Of a DNA stretch of 10,823 nt, positions 3,337 through 10,444 are shown in pieces (the first letter of the stretch is position 1; every line of letters starts with the position of its first letter). Origin of the DNA: Bacteroidales bacterium. Lineage in GTDB: Bacteria > Bacteroidota > Bacteroidia > Bacteroidales > SM23-62. The notes under the pieces are model-generated. The model worked only from the letters and a program-made list of their open reading frames with translations. It did no database searches and had not been told where the DNA came from. Location of the stretch: contig JADHVS010000152.1 in assembly GCA_016783865.1 (NCBI GenBank), positions 1 through 10,823 of the forward strand, written 5' to 3'. The translations under genes were made by a program, and so were the position numbers.

Positions 3337-6198
3337 TCAGTAAGGGTCTCTGTGCCACCCGTAGCCCTGCCGTCTCAGCTCCTCTTCCCGTTCTCGTTTT
3401 TTCCTTTCTTTCTCCCACTGCCGCCGTAATTCATCCATTTCTTTCTTTTGTTTATCCACAGAGTGGTCTATCAGCTCCCTCAGGCTGATCTGGCTGTCTA
3501 TAATATCTTTTACAGGCGTCCATGAATCGCGATAACGAATCAGCATGCGCGGGTTCAGTATGTACGCCCCACGTCCGATGCGCCTGAACAGTTTTTTATT
3601 GTATGGATTATGGCTGTCGGTCTCATGTTTTGCCAAAAGGGCAAGCCAGTATCCCCGTTTCTTGCGGTAATCGGGGAGGATGTTTTCAGGAAAACCTTCA
3701 AGATTCAGCAGGAAGTCGTCGACCCGGATCCCGTATGCCTCGTAATGGCGTTTGGATTGAAGTATGGCGGATTCTACGGCGATGAAAAGGTGCACCATGA
3801 GGAATTCGATCTTATGGGGATCGATCTTGATAAGCTGCCCATCTACCTGTACGCTCAGGGCATCGGATAGCAGCATCGGGTAAATCTTTCCAAGCCGGTG
3901 TTTCGCGTACTCAATGCTCACATATGCCTGTTGAAGGGCGATCTGTACCGGAGTCTTATGGAAAGTATCAGGCAGGTCGGGGTTCGCCCCGTTTTCGAGC
4001 AGGGAGGTGGTGATCTTCACCGCTCCTGAAAAGACGGCTGCATGAAGCGGGGTAAAATTATGGATATCACGGTAATCAATTCCGTACTTGTTAACTTCCT
4101 GCACCACCATTTTCAGGTTTTCATCGCGGTAATAGTGGTAATACCTGCGGAAGATGGAACCGCGTTCATTCTCGTATTTTTCGGCCCGGCGGTAATTCAA
4201 TCCGGCCAGTTTCTCCAGGATGTAGGTTTGATTATGGATAAGCGCAAAATCAAACAGATGGTCCTTTGCTTTTTTATTGAAATGTTCCGGGTCGAGGGCC
4301 TCGTTCCTTAGAGCCATGTATTTCTCAAGGGTCATGGGTTCCCAGTTCGGTACCTCGGTAACCAGGATGTTTTTCCGGATGGATTCAGCCTGCTCCGATT
4401 TGCCCATTCTCTCCAGCCTTCGCGCTTCCCGTTTCCAGTCATCTGCAGAGGAGATATCCTCTTTGAAGACTGTCTCCCGCGCCTCTTCCGAAATCCCTAA
4501 CAGATGGATCAGTTTATGCCCGCGGGTTTGTTCCACGATGTAAACGTTCTTCACAGCCCTTGTGATGGCCACGTACAGGGAGTTGCTATAGAATTTGTAG
4601 GCATCCAGAGATTTATCGCTCTTGTCCCTGCTCCGGGAGTATGCCGGATTTTCCCCGTTTACATGCTCAGCGTTCACCCCCTCGCAGATGCTGTTGAATT
4701 CCGCGGCATTGTCCGATATGAAATTGTATAGAATGATGTTCTCGTATTCCAGCCCCTTGGATTCCTGCACCGAGAAGAGCAGGGGGGAACGAAAAATGTT
4801 TCCGGCCCGGGCTTTGTCTTCATTCCGCAATACCAAAACGGCATAATTGACCGATTTGCCGGTTTTGCGTGCCAGTTCAGCAACCGTCTTATGCTTCTCA
4901 TCAAGGAACACCATCTCGCCTTCCGCCTGTGAAACAGTGGTCAACAGGTAATTGCTCTCCTTGTCCAGCGATCCGAATCGGGCAATTTTAATCTTTAAAA
5001 GGCGGTTGGCGAGTTCGGAAACAGCAGGTGTGTTGCGGTAATTGGCATGAAGAATGCGGATGTCGTCGCTCCGGAAATCATTCCGGTAGAACATGCTCTT
5101 CAGGTGCGACCAGGAAAAGAAGTTGGGATGAACTACCTGGTTGGCGTCCCCGCAAAGGATGAAATTCCCTGCCTTGGTTAATGACTTCAGGATAAGAAAA
5201 AGCTGAATATTCGTGAAATCCTGCACCTCATCCACAACGATGAAATCATAGCGGGGTTGGCAAACCTCCAGCAGGTTATGGGAATAGATATTGATGTCAT
5301 AAAATCCCTCCTCCTTCAGGAAGAGCAGGTATTTCTCAAACAGGGTATACACCGTTTCCCTTTCGGTGGAAAGGAAAATGGATTGCTTCACCCCGAGGGA
5401 GGTGTAGTCGGCGGCTAAAAGGTATTCTTTCGTGATGTCCATCCCTGTGATCACCCCCCGGAACTCCTCATACACTTTGTGGGCATCCTTCAAACGGGTA
5501 GATTGTCTGAAACCGAAGAACCAGCGCTCAAATGACCTGAAATCCATCTCTTTGTTTTCCGGGATCCGGATGGTCTCAATGAATTCGCGGTAGGAAAGAA
5601 AATCGACCTCCTGGTTCTCGTTCTCGTACTGGTTTGAATAATACCAGCGCGAGGAGTTCTCAGCAAGGTAAGCAGAAAGGGTTACATACAGGATGCGCCC
5701 CTTCAGGGTTTTGATTTTTTCAAGTGTCAGCGCTGTTTTACCGCTCCCGGCCGATCCTATGATGATCTGGGGCAAGGGATAGTGGAGGATCTCTTCCTGG
5801 TTGTCGTCGAAGGAGAGAAATTTATCGAGCAGGTGGAATTTAGGATAGCGTTTATTGATGTATTGCATCGCAACCACATCCTCCGCCGGGGGTGCTGTAT
5901 TGCTCAGAGGCACCAGCTTTGATTGATCAATTGTCGCTCCGTGCAGAAAACGGGAACCTGCGTAATTGTGGTTCAGGATCAGCTCAAGGATCAGCAGGTA
6001 AATTTTTTCCTGATGGCGGCCGAAGCGGAAAAGCAAACGGTTTTCCTGATCAAGCCGGGCACGGTAAAATCCCGTACCGGTCATTTTCTTTACTTCGGCT
6101 GCAGTAAAATTCCCCGAAACCAGTTCTTCCAGTGTTTTATCGAACTGTTTGCGGAGTTTCCCGGGATTCAGATCGTTAAGCAGGAGGATCTCGTACAT
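3337..6198 (-). CDS. UvrD-like SF1 helicase with RelE/ParE-like N-terminus and ankyrin repeats
   Basis: The product is a 953-aa, probably cytoplasmic, multidomain protein. Residues 1-85 resemble a RelE/ParE-fold module, with K-M-T-G-T-G-F-Y-R-A-R-L-D (38-50), NRLLFRFG and LILNHNY. The helicase core has Walker A G148SAGSGKT155, Walker B VVDEVQD (321-327), GDANQ (350-354), NYR (386-388), QESKGLEYENIIL (478-490) and VAITRA (543-548). These are the SF1A motifs of ATP-driven 3'-5' translocases. An insert lies between motifs V and VI (about 496-535). Residues 711-770 form ankyrin-like repeats (NFTPLHAAVFSG, LLENGANPD, KTPVQIAL). The tail at 910-945 is a highly charged coiled coil. The architecture recalls eukaryotic TRANK1-like proteins. 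Cellular role unknown; repair, RNA metabolism or defence are all conceivable. Confidence 0.85.
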   Translation of the reverse strand: MYEILLLNDLNPGKLRKQFDKTLEELVSGNFTAAEVKKMTGTGFYRARLDQENRLLFRFGRHQEKIYLLILELILNHNYAGSRFLHGATIDQSKLVPLSNTAPPAEDVVAMQYINKRYPKFHLLDKFLSFDDNQEEILHYPLPQIIIGSAGSGKTALTLEKIKTLKGRILYVTLSAYLAENSSRWYYSNQYENENQEVDFLSYREFIETIRIPENKEMDFRSFERWFFGFRQSTRLKDAHKVYEEFRGVITGMDITKEYLLAADYTSLGVKQSIFLSTERETVYTLFEKYLLFLKEEGFYDINIYSHNLLEVCQPRYDFIVVDEVQDFTNIQLFLILKSLTKAGNFILCGDANQVVHPNFFSWSHLKSMFYRNDFRSDDIRILHANYRNTPAVSELANRLLKIKIARFGSLDKESNYLLTTVSQAEGEMVFLDEKHKTVAELARKTGKSVNYAVLVLRNEDKARAGNIFRSPLLFSVQESKGLEYENIILYNFISDNAAEFNSICEGVNAEHVNGENPAYSRSRDKSDKSLDAYKFYSNSLYVAITRAVKNVYIVEQTRGHKLIHLLGISEEARETVFKEDISSADDWKREARRLERMGKSEQAESIRKNILVTEVPNWEPMTLEKYMALRNEALDPEHFNKKAKDHLFDFALIHNQTYILEKLAGLNYRRAEKYENERGSIFRRYYHYYRDENLKMVVQEVNKYGIDYRDIHNFTPLHAAVFSGAVKITTSLLENGANPDLPDTFHKTPVQIALQQAYVSIEYAKHRLGKIYPMLLSDALSVQVDGQLIKIDPHKIEFLMVHLFIAVESAILQSKRHYEAYGIRVDDFLLNLEGFPENILPDYRKKRGYWLALLAKHETDSHNPYNKKLFRRIGRGAYILNPRMLIRYRDSWTPVKDIIDSQISLRELIDHSVDKQKKEMDELRRQWEKERKKREREEELRRQGYGWHRDPY

Positions 6199-6215
6199 GG
6201 AATCGTTTTACGCCT

Positions 6216-6223
6216 CAAATTTA
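6216..6223 (-). promoter_or_regulatory. Putative -7 box of the helicase promoter
   Basis: The minus strand reads TAAATTTG, an exact TAnnTTTG match, 17 bp before the helicase ATG at 6198. No clean TTTG occurs about 19 bp further upstream; the nearest T-rich sequence is CTTTATTT. The leader would be about 10-13 nt. Confidence 0.4.
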
Positions 6224-6288
6224 CTGCTTGTGAGGACCGGAAATAAAGTTTGTTGAAAACAATTGAATAATAGTTCGGCTACCACTTT

Positions 6289-6472
6289 CTAATTTCCTTC
6301 CAGGAATTTCTCCAGCTTCCGGATATTCAGCAACGGGATCTTAAAACAATACTCTTTCCCCTCTTTATGAAGGATGGCGACACGTTTTTTCCGGCATCTG
6401 GATGTCGGTGAAAACCAAATCTGGTTTTAGCTGCTCGATCTGTTCAACTGCATCAGGACCGGAACCAGCTCT
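6289..6472 (-). pseudogene. Remnant of a response regulator (receiver-domain piece) with a frameshifted tail
   Basis: Directly after the ATPase stop the same frame continues as GPDAVEQIEQLKPDLVFTDI then QMPEK and stops at 6365. This is the alpha2-beta3 region of a receiver domain, including the phospho-acceptor Asp of F-T-D-I-Q-M-P. A second frame then runs KKRVAILHKEGKEYCFKIPL, NIRKLEKFLEGN to a stop at 6289, joined at a six-A run where one added base would fuse the two. The start of the receiver domain, its remaining strands and most of any output domain are missing. I cannot assign the tail to a family. This is a decayed and internally deleted gene, not a functional regulator. Confidence 0.6.
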
Positions 6473-7696
6473 TCAACCTGCCAGTAAAAAATCGCGCACA
6501 TGCAACTGTTGGATGCCCTGATACGTATTCCCATGAATCTCATCCATTGATACCACATATTTGGGATAATTGTCTTTGATCTTCAACAGGTTCCCAAATT
6601 CCCTTTCAATGGTATTTTCATCAGTTAACAAATATGCGACTTGAACATATATCTTCTCGCCATTTTTTCTCCCGACAAAATCAATCTCCGTGTTGCCCGA
6701 AACCCCGATGTTCACTTCATAACCAGAAATCAACAGATGAAGGTACACTACATTCTCAAGTAACTTGCCAATATCTGCTTGCCGGTACCCGCTTATGGAA
6801 TTACGTAACCCAAGATCTTCAAAATAGTACTTCTCCGAGCTCTCGAATATTTTTTTACCATATAAATCGGCCCGGCTTACTTTGAATAGCATGAAGGCAT
6901 TCGTTAAATGCGTCAAGTAGTTTAAAACAACCTGGGTGGAGATGTCGGTACGCTGGGATTTTAGAAAATCGCTGATCCGTTTCGCCGAAACAATGTTTCC
7001 AATGTTATCGGCGACATATTTCACCAGGGTTTCGAGAAAATAGGTATTACGTATATGTTGTCTTCCAACAACATCCTTGTACAGAATGGTGGCATAAATA
7101 TTCTTCAGGTAATCAAAAATAATATGGTCTTCAAGCGGCAAATTAATCAGGTAGGGCAGCCCTCCGTATTTTATATACTTCTCAAGGCTTCCGGCATTGT
7201 CATCCATCTTATGAAACTGAAGGAATTCCTTGTAGGAGAGGGAAAATATTTTTACTTCAAGCGCTCTTCCGCTTAAATGTCCGGCTATGTCTGCCGATAG
7301 GAACTGCGTATTACTTCCTGTACAAAAAATATCATATCTCCCGAGTGCCAGTAAACTTCGGAGAGCCTTTTCAAAATGTTTAATGTCCTGAATTTCATCA
7401 ATAAACAGATAGGTTTTCTGATCTCTGGAATTAACTCTGACAAATTCATTTAAATCGTTGTGGTCCCTGATAAAATCAAAATCCTCCAGCTCCTTATTGA
7501 TATAGATGATATGAGCCCCGGGATTGCGTTCCACAATGTAGCCTATTAACTGATACAGCATATAGCTTTTTCCTACCCTTCTCTGCCCCACCAATACTTT
7601 AATTATATCCTTATCTATAAAAGGGATCAGCTTCTCTATGTACTCCCCCCTTGAAATATAAGGCTTCAGGTAAGATTTATAACTGGACGCTTTCAT
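6473..7696 (-). CDS. AAA_14/DUF4143-family ATPase
   Basis: The 407-aa protein has Walker A G37QRRVGKS44, Walker B YLFIDEIQD (96-104) and a polar sensor CTGSNTQFLS (125-134), so it is a P-loop ATPase of the AAA_14 type. The C-terminal half is DUF4143. It has a winged-helix-like part (about 225-270, SAKRISDFLKSQ and VVLNYLTHLTNAFML) and a PD-(D/E)xK-like core EIDFVGRKNGEKIYVQVAY (337-355), in which Gln352 takes the acidic position, as is common in this family. Such genes are abundant singletons in Bacteroidota and archaea with no established role. Length is typical. It is preceded by a promoter flanked by two palindromic sites, the nearer one next to the start codon. A response-regulator remnant follows at its 3' end. 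Confidence 0.85.
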   Translation of the reverse strand: MKASSYKSYLKPYISRGEYIEKLIPFIDKDIIKVLVGQRRVGKSYMLYQLIGYIVERNPGAHIIYINKELEDFDFIRDHNDLNEFVRVNSRDQKTYLFIDEIQDIKHFEKALRSLLALGRYDIFCTGSNTQFLSADIAGHLSGRALEVKIFSLSYKEFLQFHKMDDNAGSLEKYIKYGGLPYLINLPLEDHIIFDYLKNIYATILYKDVVGRQHIRNTYFLETLVKYVADNIGNIVSAKRISDFLKSQRTDISTQVVLNYLTHLTNAFMLFKVSRADLYGKKIFESSEKYYFEDLGLRNSISGYRQADIGKLLENVVYLHLLISGYEVNIGVSGNTEIDFVGRKNGEKIYVQVAYLLTDENTIEREFGNLLKIKDNYPKYVVSMDEIHGNTYQGIQQLHVRDFLLAG

Positions 7697-7752
7697 TCAA
7701 TTATAATTTAAATTTTACGCAAAAATAGTAATTTTTTCAATTATAATTGAAA
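7697..7752 (-). promoter_or_regulatory. Promoter with two palindromic operator-like sites before the ATPase gene
   Basis: TTTCAATTATAATTGAAA at 7735-7752 is a perfect 18-bp palindrome. A near copy, TCAATTATAATTTAAATTT, begins at 7697, adjacent to the start codon. Their centres are exactly 40 bp apart on the same face of the helix, near four turns. Between them, on the minus strand, lies TATTTTTG (7727-7720), an exact TAnnTTTG match. This layout is what an autoregulated promoter with cooperative repressor sites looks like. The ATPase's own winged-helix region is one candidate binder. Confidence 0.6.
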
Positions 7753-7756
7753 TTTC

Positions 7757-7818
7757 ATACTTCGTCGTTCTACCTTCGTACTTGCGTTCTAACTTTGTGC
7801 CTCGTACTTCGTACTTTA
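7757..7818 (-). repeat. Solitary degenerate heptamer array A5
   Basis: On the minus strand, right from the TlpA stop codon, it reads GTACGAA, GTACGAG, GCACAAA, GTTAGAAC, the motif GAACGCAAGTACGAAG (7774-7789), GGTAGAA and GACGAAG. It matches array A3 best, lacking one heptad. No S23 gene, leader or second arm accompanies it. Confidence 0.78.
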
Positions 7819-9189
7819 CAGCAAGCCGTTTCCCCGCAGCGCCGTCTCCAGTTCCCTGTAATTGATCGGTTTGGCGATGATCTTTTTGTTGCGGTCGAGC
7901 AGGAACATGGTGGGGGTGGCGTAGATGTTGTACAGATCGGCCGATTTGCCATCAAATCCCTGGAGTTCGGAAGCGTTGATCCAGTTCAGCTTTTCCTGGT
8001 CCACCACCTGCATCCAGGCCATGCGGCTGGTGTCAATCGATACTGCCAGGACCTCATACCGTTTTGGTTTCTGGGAATCATAGAGGGTTTTGACTTTGGG
8101 CAGCAGGTCGGTGCAGTGACCGCATTCGCTCGACCAGAAGATCAAAAGGGTATATTCCGATGCGATCTCAGAGAGTTTCACCGGGTGGCCCCGGGTGTCC
8201 GGGACTTCAACATCGGGAGCCGGCTGCCCAATAGCAATCTTCTTGAAGGTCTCCAGTTTCTTCTGAAGGGCTGATTTCTTTTCCTGGTCTTCACAGGCAT
8301 ATGGATCCTGGAAATTTTCAGCAATGTAAGTGATTACATCTTCAAAATGATACTTGTCAAAGCCACTCACCAGGTAGTCGAGCAGAAATTTGAACACATC
8401 CGTGTTTTCACCGGCAGCATTGAGTATCACGGTGACCGCTTTGATAAATTCCGTCTCCAGCTGTTTTTGCGTGAAGCGGCTGTTGCCGTATAACGCCAGG
8501 TAGGAGATTGCCTTGTTGGGCCAGGCGTTGGACCGTAACAGGGCGGTATCGTTGAAATCAACATGATCGAAATAGTGTTGTTTCAGGAACGCCAGTCGCG
8601 CATTGGGTGCCAGTGAGGCCGACAAAAATGGGCTGCTGTAAAGCGAAAGGATCTTTACTGCATAGGAATCTGGGTAATCTCTTTTTAACGAATCCAAAAG
8701 GATCTCCTGTTTCCGTTGGATGCTCTCATAGTATGCCACTGCGTTGAAAAAAAAACGATCTTGTTCAGGATAATAATCCACCACCGGCTGAATTAATTCG
8801 AGTTTGGTCTGACTGATCCTGTCAGCCTTCAGGAAATCATAATAGATTCTGTTTTCTAATGATTCCCTGATCTCAAGACTGTCGGCCGGATAAGCGGCAT
8901 CTGTCCGGAAACGGATATTTTCCCGGTTAAAGATCAGCTCCACAAATTTCTCTTGCCCCCAACTGATCCGGTACATGCCGTTAGCCAGCGTAGCAGGCAA
9001 TTGAAAGGAAAAAATACCGGTTTTATCCGTCAGGGTTGAATCGAGGAGTGCATTCTTCTCCCCATAGAAATTCAGAAGATAAACCTGCTGGTAAGGAAGG
9101 TTATCCAGTTGGCCCTGAAGTGTATATGTTGATTGGGCCATCCCGGAAAATGGCCCAATCAACAAGAGGAAAAGCAGTACTCTTCTCAT
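7816..9189 (-). CDS. Periplasmic TlpA/thioredoxin-fold protein with CGHC motif
   Basis: The 457-aa protein has a Sec signal peptide (MRRVLLFLLLIGPFSGMA, cleavage near residue 18-19). It then has a DUF4369-like beta-rich region (about 20-115), a helical middle (115-310), and a TlpA/AhpC-TSA-type thioredoxin domain (about 318-450). The active site is C356GHC359 within FWSSECGHC, and the cis-Pro is P426 in ATPTMF. Such proteins act as periplasmic thiol-disulfide reductants in Bacteroidota, for example in cytochrome or stress-related thiol repair; the partner is not known. The gene follows a related lipoprotein gene by 22 bp, probably in one operon. Its signal-peptide codons contain a perfect 15-bp hairpin. 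Its stop codon merges into heptamer array A5, although the last coding residues (GNGLL) are not array-derived. Confidence 0.85.
   Translation of the reverse strand: MRRVLLFLLLIGPFSGMAQSTYTLQGQLDNLPYQQVYLLNFYGEKNALLDSTLTDKTGIFSFQLPATLANGMYRISWGQEKFVELIFNRENIRFRTDAAYPADSLEIRESLENRIYYDFLKADRISQTKLELIQPVVDYYPEQDRFFFNAVAYYESIQRKQEILLDSLKRDYPDSYAVKILSLYSSPFLSASLAPNARLAFLKQHYFDHVDFNDTALLRSNAWPNKAISYLALYGNSRFTQKQLETEFIKAVTVILNAAGENTDVFKFLLDYLVSGFDKYHFEDVITYIAENFQDPYACEDQEKKSALQKKLETFKKIAIGQPAPDVEVPDTRGHPVKLSEIASEYTLLIFWSSECGHCTDLLPKVKTLYDSQKPKRYEVLAVSIDTSRMAWMQVVDQEKLNWINASELQGFDGKSADLYNIYATPTMFLLDRNKKIIAKPINYRELETALRGNGLL
9127..9164 (-). other. Perfect 15-bp inverted repeat inside the TlpA signal-peptide codons
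   Basis: TGTTGATTGGGCCAT (9127-9141) and ATGGCCCAATCAACA (9150-9164) are exact reverse complements separated by 8 nt. In the mRNA this forms a stable stem-loop covering about codons 9-21 of the CGHC protein, shortly after its start codon. There is no U-tract after it, so it does not look like an intrinsic terminator. It may limit translation or mark an mRNA processing site between the two TlpA genes. Confidence 0.8.
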
Positions 9190-9211
9190 GGCATCAGATC
9201 GGCATCAACGT

Positions 9212-10315
9212 TTATTTTTTCGTTTCGAATATCTCATCCAGTTTGGCTATCAGCTCCTCGCCGCGCAGGTTCCGGGCGATGATGATCCCCTCCCGATCCA
9301 ATAATACGCTGGAAGGGATGGAGCGTATCCCATAAAGGTCGGATGCTTCATTGTTCCAGTACCGGAGATCCGAAACGTGATTCCAGGTGAGGTTGTCCGC
9401 ATGGATGGCTTCGATCCACTTTTCGCGGTCTTTGTCCAGGGAGACTCCCAGTACATCAAATCCCTTTTTGTTATATTTCTTCCAGGCTTTCACAATATTC
9501 GGGTTCTCGGACCGGCAGGGCCCGCACCAGGCGGCCCAAAAATCGACCAGCAACACCTTTCCCTTCAGAGAGGAGAGGGTAAGGGGATTTCCGGCCGTAT
9601 CGGCCTGGGTGAAGTCGGGGGCAGGTTGTCCGATCTGAACCGCTTTCAGGATTTCGACTTGTTTGGTGAGGTCCTGCATGTATGACGAGGCGTTCAGAAC
9701 AGTGTCCATCTCCTGGACTGCCTCTTCCAGATCAGGCAGATCAAACATATAGGCATTGCGGATGATCAGGTAAGGAGCTACCACACTGCTGTTATTCTCC
9801 TTTGCAAAGGCGAGGATCTGCTTCTTCTGCTTTGCTTCAACAACCTCATACATCGAGTCGGCTTTTGCCATCGCTACTTCATCCTCTGTTTCACTGGCTT
9901 TGCGATATTTCTTGTAAATCGCATTCATCTCCTCATCGATCGGCTCCATCTGCTTCAGGTAATCCTGGTATAAATCCTGCGAAAAGGAACCTTTTATGGC
10001 AGTGCCTTCCAGACTGTCAGCCAGCATATCCACGGTAATCACTGAGCTCTCCACAAAGAGTGGGACATAGATTTTGGCGTCTTTTACTGTCAGGTACCAC
10101 AACTCCGGCATCTCAATGGTTCCCTGGAAGGTGAATGTTCCCGCCTTGATCTCGCTGGAGTCAAGCTTGTTCCATTCACCGGCTTCCCGCTTCTGCAGGT
10201 AAATCGTGCCGGAATCCATCCCGGTAATGGTTCCGGTGATCCTGTACTGGTTTTTCGGACCACAGGAGGTCAGAGCCACAATAACCGATATAAAAACTAT
10301 CAGTAAATTTCTCAT
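9212..10315 (-). CDS. TlpA-type thioredoxin-fold lipoprotein with CGPC motif
   Basis: This 367-aa lipoprotein has signal peptide MRNLLIVFISVIVALTSC, with the lipobox L15TSC18. It then has a DUF4369 beta domain (about 23-115, YRITGTITGMDSGTIYLQKR), a charged helical linker (115-225) and a TlpA/AhpC-TSA domain (226-365). The domain contains FWAAWC264GPC267 and cis-Pro P334 in SIPSS. It is probably anchored in a membrane facing the periplasm and reduces disulfides in exported substrates; the electron donor is not in the window. It is the first gene of a two-gene minus-strand unit with the CGHC protein, 22 bp apart, and is divergent from the GH38 gene. Architecture and length are typical of the Bacteroidota DUF4369-TlpA group. 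Confidence 0.9.
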   Translation of the reverse strand: MRNLLIVFISVIVALTSCGPKNQYRITGTITGMDSGTIYLQKREAGEWNKLDSSEIKAGTFTFQGTIEMPELWYLTVKDAKIYVPLFVESSVITVDMLADSLEGTAIKGSFSQDLYQDYLKQMEPIDEEMNAIYKKYRKASETEDEVAMAKADSMYEVVEAKQKKQILAFAKENNSSVVAPYLIIRNAYMFDLPDLEEAVQEMDTVLNASSYMQDLTKQVEILKAVQIGQPAPDFTQADTAGNPLTLSSLKGKVLLVDFWAAWCGPCRSENPNIVKAWKKYNKKGFDVLGVSLDKDREKWIEAIHADNLTWNHVSDLRYWNNEASDLYGIRSIPSSVLLDREGIIIARNLRGEELIAKLDEIFETKK

Positions 10316-10444
10316 GTGTTTCTCTTTTTGTTTTGATAAACTAGGTTGATTTGGCTGGCAAATTTCGTAAACTTTCCGGTATACTCCTCCGAAACTGCCG
10401 AAAAAATCAGGAATTCAATGGTTTTCTGTACTTTTGCTTTTCTT
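10316..10444. promoter_or_regulatory. Divergent promoter region between TlpA lipoprotein and GH38 genes
   Basis: This 129-bp gap must hold both promoters. On the plus strand TACTTTTG at 10429-10436 is an exact TAnnTTTG match, only 8 bp before the GH38 ATG, which would leave an almost absent leader. No clear -33 TTTG accompanies it. On the minus strand I see only a weak candidate (TAGTTTAT near 10350). Confidence 0.4.

Noticed and set aside
5944..6198. Stand-alone RelE/ParE toxin gene with an antitoxin
   Set aside because: The toxin-like module is in one continuous frame with the helicase, and no antitoxin-like ORF is adjacent.
6408..6432. Small inverted repeat AAAACCA/TGGTTTT as a terminator
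   Set aside because: It has only a 7-bp AT-rich stem and lies within the receiver-domain remnant codons, with no fitting gene end and no U-tract on the relevant strand.
9377..9685. 102-aa plus-strand frame inside the TlpA lipoprotein gene
   Set aside because: It is antisense to an intact thioredoxin domain with active-site CGPC.
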